In this document: positions 25,757 through 34,543 of the stretch, in pieces | How positions within the stretch are numbered: the first letter of the stretch is position 1 | Layout of the letters: each line of letters begins with the position of its first letter | Assembly: GCF_001423845.1 (NCBI RefSeq) | Contig: NZ_LMPM01000001.1 | Span: 109,259 to 173,258 of the forward strand | Origin: Sphingomonas sp. Leaf357 | GTDB lineage: Bacteria; Pseudomonadota; Alphaproteobacteria; Sphingomonadales; Sphingomonadaceae | Direction of reading: 5' to 3' | DNA: 64,000 nucleotides | Position numbers and translations under genes: made by a program | The notes under the pieces: model-generated | Databases searched by the model: none | The model's input: only the letters and a program-made list of their open reading frames with translations | What the model was told of the DNA's origin: nothing

Positions 25757-26899
25757 TTATTTCGCGACCAGTTGCGGATATTCCCAGCGCCACGGTGCGC
25801 CCGTATCGCCCAGCGCCGCCTTCACCAGATCGGGAAACGCCGCCTCGGCGCGCACATCGTTCGACAGGATCACGACGCAGCGCCGCGCCCGTTCGAGGCA
25901 GACGAAGGTGTTGCCGGTGCTGTCGTCATGGCCGCCTTTGTAGAAACCCGGCCCCTGCGGACCGGTGAAGGCGACCACACCGAGCGCCGCCGACAGGCCG
26001 GGCGTGCGCTCGACCGCCGGGGCTTCGGGCAGCAAGGTGGGGAATTGCGCGCGCGACGTGATCGGCAATTGCGGGCGCACCCACCGCGCGAACGCCGTCT
26101 TGCTTAGCCCGCGTCGGGCGGACACGGCGGCGGCGAAGCGCGCCATATCGGCGATCGTCGTATCCATCGATCCCGCCGCGCGCACGCGGCTACGTTCGTC
26201 GTGCGGCTCGACGCTGCCGTCGCTCTTCCAGCCATCGGCGAGGTTGCGGGCGAAATCGGCGCGCCAGATCAGGCTGGTGTTCGTCATCCCGAACGGCGCG
26301 AACACCCGACGCTGCACCTCCTTGCCGAGATCGAGGCCGAGCCCCTTTTCCAGCGCGAACTGCAGCAGCATCATGCCCTCGCCCGAATAGGCGTAGCGGC
26401 TGCCGGGTTCGAAATGGATGCGCAACTTTCCGTCCGGCTCGACGAACGCGAAATTGGCGAATCCGGTGCTGTGGGTGAGGACGTGGCGCATCGTGATCCG
26501 GCGCCAGCGCGGATCGCCGGCCAGATCGCCCCAATGGCCATAGGCATCGAGATTGCCATATTCGGGCAGCGGCCGGGGCAGATACTCGGCGATCGGCCGG
26601 TCGAGATCGACTTTCCCCTCGGCCACCATCTGCATCACGGTATAGCCGACGATCATCTTGGTCAGCGATGCGCCATACATCACGGTATCCCCGGCGAGCG
26701 GCGCACCGGCGGCGTTCCGCCGGCCATAGCCGCGTACCGCCAGGATCCGCCCGCGATCGACCACCGCGATGGCCAGGCCCTTCGCACCGGTCCTGGCCAT
26801 CGCCGCTTCGGCCGCCGCATCGATGCGCGCCTGCATTCCCGAAGAAGGCGCGACCGCGGCCGGAGCAATCATCGCAAGTGCCGCGCTCAACCCCAGCAT
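25757..26899 (-). CDS. Exported class C beta-lactamase-fold serine hydrolase
   Basis: The protein has 380 residues with a short signal peptide (MLGLSAALAMIAPAAVAP). The catalytic SxxK is SLTK in DTVMYGASLTKMIVGYTV; the tyrosine motif is YSG in SRYAYSGEGM, where class C enzymes have YxN; and a KGG (FYKGGHDD) stands for the third motif. It belongs to the broad beta-lactamase/D-aminopeptidase/esterase superfamily, and the substrate is unknown. The start at 26899 follows the ribosome site GGGGAGGGCG. It is divergent from the fusion gene at 27054. Confidence 0.85.
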   Translation of the reverse strand: MLGLSAALAMIAPAAVAPSSGMQARIDAAAEAAMARTGAKGLAIAVVDRGRILAVRGYGRRNAAGAPLAGDTVMYGASLTKMIVGYTVMQMVAEGKVDLDRPIAEYLPRPLPEYGNLDAYGHWGDLAGDPRWRRITMRHVLTHSTGFANFAFVEPDGKLRIHFEPGSRYAYSGEGMMLLQFALEKGLGLDLGKEVQRRVFAPFGMTNTSLIWRADFARNLADGWKSDGSVEPHDERSRVRAAGSMDTTIADMARFAAAVSARRGLSKTAFARWVRPQLPITSRAQFPTLLPEAPAVERTPGLSAALGVVAFTGPQGPGFYKGGHDDSTGNTFVCLERARRCVVILSNDVRAEAAFPDLVKAALGDTGAPWRWEYPQLVAK

Positions 26900-27053
26900 A
26901 TCGCCCTCCCCAATCTTCGCCCCTCGACTGTGCCACAGCGGCGGCGTAAGTCGAGCCCGTCCGCCGGCAGTTCGTCCGTAGCGCCGACGTGACGTAAATT
27001 TCATCTTGCCGACACCGTCATGCGCGCGGGGCGGCATTAGGGGCCGCGCATAT

Positions 27054-30000
27054 ATGTCAAAGCCGATCTTCTTCGATTCCCGCGGCACGCGGCGGCGCTG
27101 GTCGTTCCGCAGCCTGTTCGCGCTGATCGCCATGGTGCTGATCGCCGCCGGCGTCTTCGCGCTGACGATCATCAACGTCCCCTCGGGCGATCCGCTGCCG
27201 ATCCGCTACGAACGCGCGCACTCGACGCCGGTATTGGGCGAGCAGGTCGCCGCGATCCGGCACGACATCTCGCGTCGGCTGCGCTCGCTCGGTTGGCTGC
27301 CGCACCATACCGCGCGCGGCAAGCCCGGCGGCAAGCCGCTGTCGGTCGGTTTCTACGTGCCGTGGGACGATGCCAGCCGCGTATCGCTCAGCGCGCACAT
27401 GGACCAGCTCAACTGGGTCGTGCCGGCGCTCTTCACCGTGGCCGGGCCGAAGCACCAGCTGGTCCAGACCCCCGACCAGCGCTTCGACATCATCATGGCG
27501 ACGTCGCCGCGTCGCCCGGCGGTGCTGCCGATGATCCAGAACATCGCCGGCGGCAATTGGGACGGGGAGGGCATGGCGGCGCTGATGCGCAACGTGCCGG
27601 CGCGGCGCGCGCTGCTGAAACAGTTCGCCGACGCGCTGGACAAGCGCCACGCGGCGGGCGCTGTGTTCGATCTGGAAAGCCTGCCCGCATCGTCGCTGGC
27701 CGATTACCGCGCCTTCCTGCGCGATGCCCGCACGCTCTTCGCGCCGCGCAAGCTGCTGGTGACGCTCACCGTTCCGGCCGGCGACGGAGATTGGGATCTG
27801 CGCGCCTTCGCCAAGGTCGCCGACCGCGTCTTCCTGATGAATTACGACGAGCATTGGCAGGGCGGCACGGCCGGGCCGATCGCGTCGCAGCCCTGGTTCC
27901 TGCACCAGTTGCGCGATGCGGTGGAGCGGATCGGGCGCGACAAGCTGATCGTCGCGTTCGGCAGCTACGGCTACGACTGGCACGGCGAGGGCAAGGACGC
28001 GCATGTCGATGCGCTGACGATCGAGGAAGCGTGGCTCGCCGCGCACGACAGCGGTGCCAAGATCAGCTTCGATCCCGCCAGCGGCAATACCAGTTTCGCG
28101 TACAATGACGGCACGACCGATCATCACGTCTGGATGCTGGACGCCACCGCGACGTGGAACCAGCTGCGCGTGACGCATGCGATGGGGGTCAATTCCGTCG
28201 CCTTGTGGCGGCTGGGCAGCGAGGATCCCGGCGTCTGGGCCGATCTTGCCGGCTGGCAGGGCGCGGGCCTGCCCGACCTGACCAAGATCAGACCGCTGAC
28301 CAACGTCGACGTCGAGGGCAATGGCGAGATCCTGCGCATCGCCGCCACGCCGAGCGACGGCAACCGCACGATCCGCGCCGACGCCAACCGCCTGATCCGC
28401 GACGTGCGCTACGGCGATCTGCCGACGCCCTATATCGTGCAGCGCGTCGGCGACCGGCCGAAGGAGCTCGCGCTGACCTTCGACGACGGCCCGGACGGAA
28501 CGTGGACGCCGCAGATCCTGGATATCCTGAAGGCCAAGAAGGCGGTCGGAACGTTCTTCATCGTCGGCGAGAACGGCCTCGCCCACCCGCTGCTGCTGCG
28601 CCGGATCATCAACGAGGGCAGCGAGATCGGCAACCACAGCTATACGCATCCGAACATGGCGCTCGCCTCGCAACGCGGCATCGCGGTGGAACTGAACGCG
28701 ACGCAGCGCCTGATCCAAGCCTATACCGGGCGTGCCACGCGGCTGTTCCGCGCGCCGTATTTCGGCGATGCCGAACCGACCACCGAGGACGAACTGTTCC
28801 CGGTGCTGGAGGCGCAGCAGCGCGGCTACACCTCGGTCGGGCTGCACGTCGATCCGAACGACTGGCAGCGCCCGGGCGTGCAGGCGATCATCACGCAGAC
28901 GGTGAACCAGGTGCTCGCCGGCGACGACGAGCGCTCCGGCAACATCATCCTGCTGCACGATGGCGGCGGGGATCGCGCCCAGACCGTCGCCGCGCTGCCG
29001 CAGATCATCGATCAGCTGCGCGCCAGGGGCTATCGCTTCGTGCCCGTCTCGCAGCTTGCCGGCCTCTCGCGCGACCAGGTGATGCCGCGCATCGAAGGCA
29101 ACGATCTGATCGCAGTGCGCGCCGATGTCGGCATCTTCGCGTTCCTCGCGCTGATCGGCTGGCTGCTGAAATGGATCTTCTTCCTCGCCATCGCGCTCGG
29201 CATCGCGCGCGCGATCGTGATGGCCGGGCTCGCGATGTGGAACAAAAGGCGCGAAAACGGCGTGGTGCCACCGCCGTTCGATACCGACCGTCTGGTCTCG
29301 GTGATCATCCCGGCGTGGAACGAGGAACGCGTGATCGTCTCCTCGATCGAACGCGTGCTGGCCAGTACGAGCGCGCACATCGAGGTGATCGTGGCCGATG
29401 ACGGATCGACCGACGGCACCAGCGCGGTGGTCGCCGCCGCGTTCGACGGCGATCCGCGCGTGCGCCTGCTCACGCTCGTCAACGGCGGCAAGGCCGAGGC
29501 GCTCAACCGCGCGCTGACCTATGCCAAGGGCGAGATCGTCGTCGCGCTGGATGCCGATACGCAGTTCGAGAAGGAAACGGTCGCGCGGCTGGTGCGCTGG
29601 TTCGACGATCCGGAGATCGGCGCGGTGGCGGGCAATGCCAAGGTCGGCAACCGGGTCAATCTCGTCACGCGCTGGCAGGCGGTGGAATATGTGACGGCGC
29701 AGAACGTCGAACGCCGCGCGCTGGCGCAGTTCGATGCGATGATGGTCGTGCCCGGCGCGGTCGGGGCGTGGCGGCGCGCGGCGCTGGACGCGGTCGGCGG
29801 ATATCCGATCGACACGCTGGCCGAGGATCAGGATCTGACGATCGCGATCCAGCGCGCGGGATGGCGCATCGCCTACGATGTCGATGCGGTCGCCTGGACC
29901 GAATCGCCGGAAAGCTTCACCGCGCTCGCCAAGCAGCGCTTCCGCTGGGCGTTCGGCACGCTGCAATGCCTGTGGAAGCATCGCCGCGTGATGCGCACCG

Positions 30001-30410
30001 GCCAGCCCAAGGGCCTGGCATTCGTCGGCATGCCGCAGGCGTGGATGTTCCAGATCTTCTTCGCCGCGGTGTCGCCGGTGATCGATCTGGCGCTGATCGT
30101 CTCGATCGTCGGCACCTGGATCCGCGTATCGCAGCACGGCTGGGCGCAGACGCAGAGCGACGTGTTCATGATGGCGATCTACTGGACCGCCTTCACCGCG
30201 ATCGACGTATTGTGCGGCTGGATCGCCTATCGGCTGGAACCGCGCGAGCAGCGCTATCCGGCGCACCTGCTGATCGCGCAGCGCTTCATCTATCGCCAGG
30301 TGATGTATTGGGTGGTGCTGAAGGCGATCGGCGCGGCGATCAGCGGGCTGGGCGTCGGCTGGGGCAAATTGGAACGCACCGGCAGCGTGGAGGCCGAGGG
30401 CCGGGCCTGA
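27054..30410 (+). CDS. Three-domain fusion: GH18-like hydrolase, NodB deacetylase, GT2 glycosyltransferase
   Basis: The protein has 1,118 residues. A transmembrane helix at about 20-42 is followed by a GH18-like domain (about 95-410) with the catalytic-type Glu208 in VFDLE. Next is a NodB polysaccharide deacetylase (about 470-670): TFDDGP 475-480, NHSYTH 527-532, RAPYF 566-570, DPNDW 600-604 and LLHDG 633-637. Helices at about 693-728 lead to a processive GT2 domain (about 745-970): DDGS 782-785, DAD 833-835, EDQD 924-927 and QRFRW 961-965, then three or four more helices. The topology puts hydrolase and deacetylase in the periplasm and the transferase in the cytoplasm. It resembles PgaB and PgaC joined in one chain, so an exported, partly deacetylated N-acetylhexosamine polymer is a reasonable product. 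Substrate and cargo are inferred. Confidence 0.9.
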   Translation: MSKPIFFDSRGTRRRWSFRSLFALIAMVLIAAGVFALTIINVPSGDPLPIRYERAHSTPVLGEQVAAIRHDISRRLRSLGWLPHHTARGKPGGKPLSVGFYVPWDDASRVSLSAHMDQLNWVVPALFTVAGPKHQLVQTPDQRFDIIMATSPRRPAVLPMIQNIAGGNWDGEGMAALMRNVPARRALLKQFADALDKRHAAGAVFDLESLPASSLADYRAFLRDARTLFAPRKLLVTLTVPAGDGDWDLRAFAKVADRVFLMNYDEHWQGGTAGPIASQPWFLHQLRDAVERIGRDKLIVAFGSYGYDWHGEGKDAHVDALTIEEAWLAAHDSGAKISFDPASGNTSFAYNDGTTDHHVWMLDATATWNQLRVTHAMGVNSVALWRLGSEDPGVWADLAGWQGAGLPDLTKIRPLTNVDVEGNGEILRIAATPSDGNRTIRADANRLIRDVRYGDLPTPYIVQRVGDRPKELALTFDDGPDGTWTPQILDILKAKKAVGTFFIVGENGLAHPLLLRRIINEGSEIGNHSYTHPNMALASQRGIAVELNATQRLIQAYTGRATRLFRAPYFGDAEPTTEDELFPVLEAQQRGYTSVGLHVDPNDWQRPGVQAIITQTVNQVLAGDDERSGNIILLHDGGGDRAQTVAALPQIIDQLRARGYRFVPVSQLAGLSRDQVMPRIEGNDLIAVRADVGIFAFLALIGWLLKWIFFLAIALGIARAIVMAGLAMWNKRRENGVVPPPFDTDRLVSVIIPAWNEERVIVSSIERVLASTSAHIEVIVADDGSTDGTSAVVAAAFDGDPRVRLLTLVNGGKAEALNRALTYAKGEIVVALDADTQFEKETVARLVRWFDDPEIGAVAGNAKVGNRVNLVTRWQAVEYVTAQNVERRALAQFDAMMVVPGAVGAWRRAALDAVGGYPIDTLAEDQDLTIAIQRAGWRIAYDVDAVAWTESPESFTALAKQRFRWAFGTLQCLWKHRRVMRTGQPKGLAFVGMPQAWMFQIFFAAVSPVIDLALIVSIVGTWIRVSQHGWAQTQSDVFMMAIYWTAFTAIDVLCGWIAYRLEPREQRYPAHLLIAQRFIYRQVMYWVVLKAIGAAISGLGVGWGKLERTGSVEAEGRA

Positions 30411-30482
30411 GGCGATCCGCATGACGCGAATGTCATGTCGGCGTCACGGGTGGGACACGCGCATGCGCCTAGCGGGAACGGC

Positions 30483-31253
30483 ATGATCGGTCGCCGCCAT
30501 CCCTCCGCCGCCCCGCGCACCCGCCGGCGCCTGCGCATCGTCGCGGGCATCGCCGCGTTGATCCTGCTGGCGATCGTCGCGCTGTTCGCCAGCGCGGGCT
30601 TCTTCGACGCGGACGCGGTCCACATCGTGCCCCCGACCGACCCGCGCAAAGCGATCGGCGCGGTCTATTTCACCGGCGACATGGGCGTGCGCTTCGGGAT
30701 GAGCGCGGACACGATCCCGGCGCTCGCCGCCAACGGCTATCCCGTCTACGCGATCAACAGCCCGACGCTGTTCGCGCGCCGCCGCACGCGGGCGGACGTC
30801 GAACGGATCGTCGCCGATGCCGTGCGCCGGGGTCTCGAACAGACTCAGTCCGACCGCGTCGTGCTGATCGGCCAATCCTATGGGGCCGACATCCTGCAGA
30901 CCGGCCTCGCCGCCCTGCCCGCCGATCTGCGCGCGAAGGTGGCAGGCGTGGTGCTGGTCGTGCCGGGCGAGACCGTATTCTTCCGCGCCGACCCTTCGGG
31001 CCTCGTCTATCACGGCACGCCCGACAGCATGGGCGCGGCGACCGCGCGGAAGCTGAACTGGACGCGCTTCACCTGCATCTACGGCTCCGCCGAAAGCGAC
31101 AGCCTGTGCCCGCAGATCGTGCTGCCCAACCTGCGCACGATCGCGATGCCCGGCGGCCATTTCCTAGGCCGCGACAGTGCCGGGCTGATCGCCCATGTGC
31201 TGGCCGCAATCCCGGCCGCCCCCTCGCCTGCCCCCTCCAAGGACCGACCATGA
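30483..31253 (+). CDS. VirJ/AcvB-family serine hydrolase (probable lysyl-phosphatidylglycerol hydrolase)
   Basis: The protein has 256 residues. A positively charged N-terminus precedes one transmembrane helix (IVAGIAALILLAIVALFASAGF), so the rest should be periplasmic. The domain has the alpha/beta hydrolase nucleophile elbow GQSYGAD, FTGDMGVRF near the front, ADVERIVADAVRRGLEQ and a final GGHFLGRD whose His could complete a triad. This matches the VirJ/AcvB family. In Agrobacterium and Rhizobium, AcvB-type proteins remove lysine from lysyl-phosphatidylglycerol and sit beside the synthase gene. The same pairing here, with mprF two genes downstream, supports that role. Confidence 0.82.
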   Translation: MIGRRHPSAAPRTRRRLRIVAGIAALILLAIVALFASAGFFDADAVHIVPPTDPRKAIGAVYFTGDMGVRFGMSADTIPALAANGYPVYAINSPTLFARRRTRADVERIVADAVRRGLEQTQSDRVVLIGQSYGADILQTGLAALPADLRAKVAGVVLVVPGETVFFRADPSGLVYHGTPDSMGAATARKLNWTRFTCIYGSAESDSLCPQIVLPNLRTIAMPGGHFLGRDSAGLIAHVLAAIPAAPSPAPSKDRP

Positions 31254-31666
31254 TGCGCATTCCCGCCACCCTGACCGCAACGCTCGCGATGCTGATCGCC
31301 GGCACGGCCCCGGCCGTCGCCTCGTCCAATCCGGTGCTCGGCACCTGGGTCAACCCGAAGCACACGCTCGCGGTGCAGACCGCCGCGTGCGAGGCCGGTG
31401 GGCTGTGCGGCGCGATCGTCCGCGCCGACGAACAGGCGCTGGCCGATGCGCGCGATGCCGGCGTGCCGCAACTGATCGGGCTGCAATTGCTGCAGGACTA
31501 TCATCCCGCGCATGGCGGCGTCTGGTCGGGCCGGGTCTATGTGCCCGACATGGGACGCAGCTTTTCCTCGCGGATCGAACAGGTGTCGCCCGACGCGCTG
31601 AAGATCTCCGGGTGCCTGGTCGGCGGCTTCCTCTGCAAGTCGCAGGTGTGGCGTCGCCTTAAGTGA
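31250..31666 (+). CDS. DUF2147 secreted protein
   Basis: The protein has 138 residues with a signal peptide (MMRIPATLTATLAMLIAGTAPAVA). The mature part has VLGTWVNPKHTLAVQT, CEAGGLCGAIV, LIGLQLLQDY, GGVWSGRVYVPDMGRSFSSRIE and LKISGCLVGGFLCKSQVWRRL, the DUF2147 pattern with its paired cysteines. Function is unknown. The start overlaps the VirJ-like stop (ATGA at 31250-31253) and mprF follows four bases after the stop, so it is part of one operon on lipid charge modification. Confidence 0.85.
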   Translation: MMRIPATLTATLAMLIAGTAPAVASSNPVLGTWVNPKHTLAVQTAACEAGGLCGAIVRADEQALADARDAGVPQLIGLQLLQDYHPAHGGVWSGRVYVPDMGRSFSSRIEQVSPDALKISGCLVGGFLCKSQVWRRLK

Positions 31667-31670
31667 TATC

Positions 31671-34229
31671 ATGCCCGACATGATCGCCGCCATCGTCAAC
31701 ACGGCCATGAAATATCGCCGCGCGATCACGCTGGCGGTCGTCGCGCTGGTCGCCGGGATCGGCTTCGAGGCGCTGCGCCTGATCCTGCACGAAGTGCATT
31801 TGAGCGACGTGCGCGCGGCGATCGCCGCCGTGCCGCGCGAGCGCATCGCCCTCGCGCTGGCGCTGACCGTGGGGAGCTATCTCGCGCTCACCTTCTACGA
31901 TGCCATCGCGCTGCAGGTGATCGGCCGGCCGCAGCGCTGGCTGGTGGCGGCGACGGCGTCGTTCACCAGCTATACGATCAGCCACAATCTCGGCCTGTCG
32001 CTGCTGACCGGCGGATCGGCGCGCTACCGGGTCTATACCTCGGTCGGGCTGGATCTCGGCGATGTCGCGCGCGTCTCGGCGATCGCCAGCCTGACCTTCT
32101 GGGGCGGGATCGTCACCACCGGAGGGCTCGCGCTGCTCACCGCGACGCACGGCTTCGCGTTGGGACCGATCGCGCTCACCGCGTGGCAGTGCCGCGCGCT
32201 CGGCATCGGCGTGGTCGCGGCGATCGTGGTGGCCGTCTCTCTGCTGCGCACCCGGCGGAACCGGATCCTGCGCGTCGGCGGCGCATCGCTGCCGCTGCCC
32301 ACCAACCGCCAGTTGCTGGCGCTCGGCGGCGTCACGCTGATCGACGTCTTCGCCGCCTCCGCCGCCTTGTTCGTCCTGCTGCCGTCGCTGGGGATCGGAT
32401 CGTTCCCGATCTTCGTCCTCGCCTATATCCTCGCCCTGCTCGCTGCCCTGGTCACGCATGTCCCCGGCGGACTCGGCGTGTTCGAGGCGGTGATGCTGGC
32501 GATGGTGCCCGACGATCGTCCGGCCGTGTTCGCCGGGCTGCTGCTCTATCGCATCCTCTATTACCTGCTGCCGCTGCTCGTCGCCGGCGCGCTGATCGCG
32601 GTCGCCGAGGGCAAGCGCCTGCGCCAGCCGATCGGCACCGGCCTGTCGCTGCTCGATCGCGCCGGCCGCGCGATGGCACCGGGCGCGGTGACGCTGCTGG
32701 TGTTCGCCGCCGGCTTCATCCTGCTCGTGTCGGGCGCGCTACCCGGCGTGAAGGCGCGGCTCACCAGCCTCGACGATATCGTCCCGCTGTCGTTCATCGA
32801 GGGATCGCATCTGGGCGGCAGCCTGATCGGGACCGCGCTGCTGCTCGTCGCCCCGGCGCTCAACGCGCGCCTGCAGAGCGGATTCCAGATGGCGCGCCTG
32901 CTGCTGATCGGCGGCGCGATCTTCTCGCTGATGAAGGGCCTGGATTACGAGGAAGCGGCGATCATGCTCGCGATCGCCGGGCTGCTGCAATATTGCCGCC
33001 GCGGCTTCTATCGCAAAGGCGGCCTGCTGACCGAACCGATCGACTGGGCGTGGCTCGGCGGTGCGGCGATCGCCGTCGCCCTGAGCCTGTGGGCCGGGTT
33101 CTTCGCCTATAAGCGCACGCCCTATTCCGACGATCTGTGGTGGCATTTCGCGCTGAACGGCAACGCGCCACGCTTCCTGCGCGCCAGTTTCGGCGCGGGG
33201 ATCCTGCTTGCCGCCACCGCCTTCTGGCACCTCATGTCCGGTCGCCGCCCGCGCGCCGTGCCGGACCTGCTGCCCGACGGCGTCGCCGCGCAGGCCTTGG
33301 CCTTCGCCGAGCGCACCGACGCCAACCTCGCCTTCACCGGCGACAAGAGCTTCATCGTCAGCCGCGCCGGCGACGCGTTCCTGATGTACCGCATCCATGG
33401 CCGCACCTGGGTGATCATGGGCGATCCGGTCGGCCCGCGCGCGGCGTGGAGCGAACTGGTCTGGGCGGTGCGGCGTGCCTGCGATGCCGCGCGCGGGCGG
33501 CTGTGCTTCTTCCAGGCGAGCGACGCGATGCTGCCCCTGTTCGTCGATCTCGGCCTGACCACGATCAAATATGGCGAGGAAGCGACCATCCCGCTCGCCG
33601 ATTTCACCCTGGCCGGACCGCAGGCGAAGAACCTGCGCCACACCACGCGCCGCGCCGAGGCGGCCGGCCTGAGCTTCGCGGTGGTGCCCGCCGCCGACGT
33701 GCCGGGGTTGATCCCCGAACTGAGTGCGATCTCCGATGCTTGGCTCGACGAGAAGGGCGGCAAGGACAAGCAGTTCAGCCTCGGTGCGTTCGATGCCGAG
33801 TATCTCGCCCGGTTCCCGCTGGCGGTGGTGCGGGAGGGAGGTCGGATCCACGCCTTCGCCAATATCTGGACGACGGCGGACGGGCGCGAGCTGTCGGTCG
33901 ATCTGATGCGCCACGGTCTCGACGCACCGTACGGCACGATGGACCTGCTGTTCGTACGCCTGCTCGAATGGGGCCGCGCAGAAGGCTATGTCCGCTTTAA
34001 CCTCGGCGTCGCGCCGCTGGCCGGTATCCAGGGCAACCGCCTGGCCCCGCTCTGGGCGAAACTGGCGCGGACGTTGTTCGAGAATGGCGAGCGGATCTAC
34101 GGGTTTGTCGGCCTGCGCGCGTTCAAGGCGAAATATGCGCCGGACTGGACCCCGCGCTACATCGCCACGCCGGGCGGCGCCGGCATGGTCCGCGCTCTGG
34201 TCGATCTGGTGCGCATCGTCGGAAATTGA
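31671..34229 (+). CDS. mprF: Lysyl-phosphatidylglycerol synthase/flippase
   Basis: MprF transfers lysine (or another amino acid) from aminoacyl-tRNA to phosphatidylglycerol and flips the product, lowering the negative charge of the envelope and the action of cationic peptides. It has 852 residues. The N-terminal 500 or so form about 12 to 14 helices with the flippase signature NLGLSLLTGGSARYRVY and THVPGGLGVFEAVML. The cytosolic synthase domain (from about 540) has FTGDKSFIVSRAGDAFLMYR, MGDPVGPR, SDAWLDEKGGKDKQFSLG and MDLLFVRLLEWG...FNLGVAPL. The aminoacyl specificity cannot be read directly. Last gene of the VirJ-DUF2147-mprF unit. Confidence 0.95.
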   Translation: MPDMIAAIVNTAMKYRRAITLAVVALVAGIGFEALRLILHEVHLSDVRAAIAAVPRERIALALALTVGSYLALTFYDAIALQVIGRPQRWLVAATASFTSYTISHNLGLSLLTGGSARYRVYTSVGLDLGDVARVSAIASLTFWGGIVTTGGLALLTATHGFALGPIALTAWQCRALGIGVVAAIVVAVSLLRTRRNRILRVGGASLPLPTNRQLLALGGVTLIDVFAASAALFVLLPSLGIGSFPIFVLAYILALLAALVTHVPGGLGVFEAVMLAMVPDDRPAVFAGLLLYRILYYLLPLLVAGALIAVAEGKRLRQPIGTGLSLLDRAGRAMAPGAVTLLVFAAGFILLVSGALPGVKARLTSLDDIVPLSFIEGSHLGGSLIGTALLLVAPALNARLQSGFQMARLLLIGGAIFSLMKGLDYEEAAIMLAIAGLLQYCRRGFYRKGGLLTEPIDWAWLGGAAIAVALSLWAGFFAYKRTPYSDDLWWHFALNGNAPRFLRASFGAGILLAATAFWHLMSGRRPRAVPDLLPDGVAAQALAFAERTDANLAFTGDKSFIVSRAGDAFLMYRIHGRTWVIMGDPVGPRAAWSELVWAVRRACDAARGRLCFFQASDAMLPLFVDLGLTTIKYGEEATIPLADFTLAGPQAKNLRHTTRRAEAAGLSFAVVPAADVPGLIPELSAISDAWLDEKGGKDKQFSLGAFDAEYLARFPLAVVREGGRIHAFANIWTTADGRELSVDLMRHGLDAPYGTMDLLFVRLLEWGRAEGYVRFNLGVAPLAGIQGNRLAPLWAKLARTLFENGERIYGFVGLRAFKAKYAPDWTPRYIATPGGAGMVRALVDLVRIVGN

Positions 34230-34543
34230 CGCGCCAAGGCTAAGGCGGATCGTCATTCGATTTTTGGAAGCTTTGAGAGCTGTTTACCATACACAACCGA
34301 CACCCCGGACTTGTTCCGGGGTCCACCAAGCGGCTTTCGATACGAACAACGCTGTGAGTGCCGAGTTCCCGGCACGGTGGACCCCGGAACAAGTCCGGGG
34401 TGACGGGGCTAAAACCCATCATAACGATGAACGTCGATTTTCCCTTAGGCGGATGAGCATGCCCGCCGGCGCATGTTCATTTGCATATCGCGACAAACTC
34501 GAAGAGTAGCGGTCCCACTGGAAACGGCGGAAACGGGCTGGAT
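34230..34543. repeat. Intergenic stretch with a CACCCCGGAC paired repeat
   Basis: The doublet at 34301-34403 has arms CACCCCGGA-cttg-TTCCGGGGTCCAC and GTGGACCCCGGA-acaa-GTCCGGGGTGAC in inverted orientation, closely similar to the one at 16685-16790. The remaining bases up to mltA hold no supportable gene. An in-frame extension of mltA upstream to 34481 lacks a signal-peptide-like start. Confidence 0.8.

Noticed and set aside
27057..30422. A minus-strand open frame of 1,121 codons antisense to the fusion enzyme
   Set aside because: Its composition is the Arg/Asp/His-rich type produced by reading a GC-rich gene on the opposite strand; no domain is recognisable, while the plus-strand frame carries three intact catalytic domains.
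34481..34543. An upstream start for mltA at 34481
   Set aside because: It would add 21 hydrophilic residues before the lipoprotein signal peptide; the start at MMRVSGG puts the lipobox at the usual distance.
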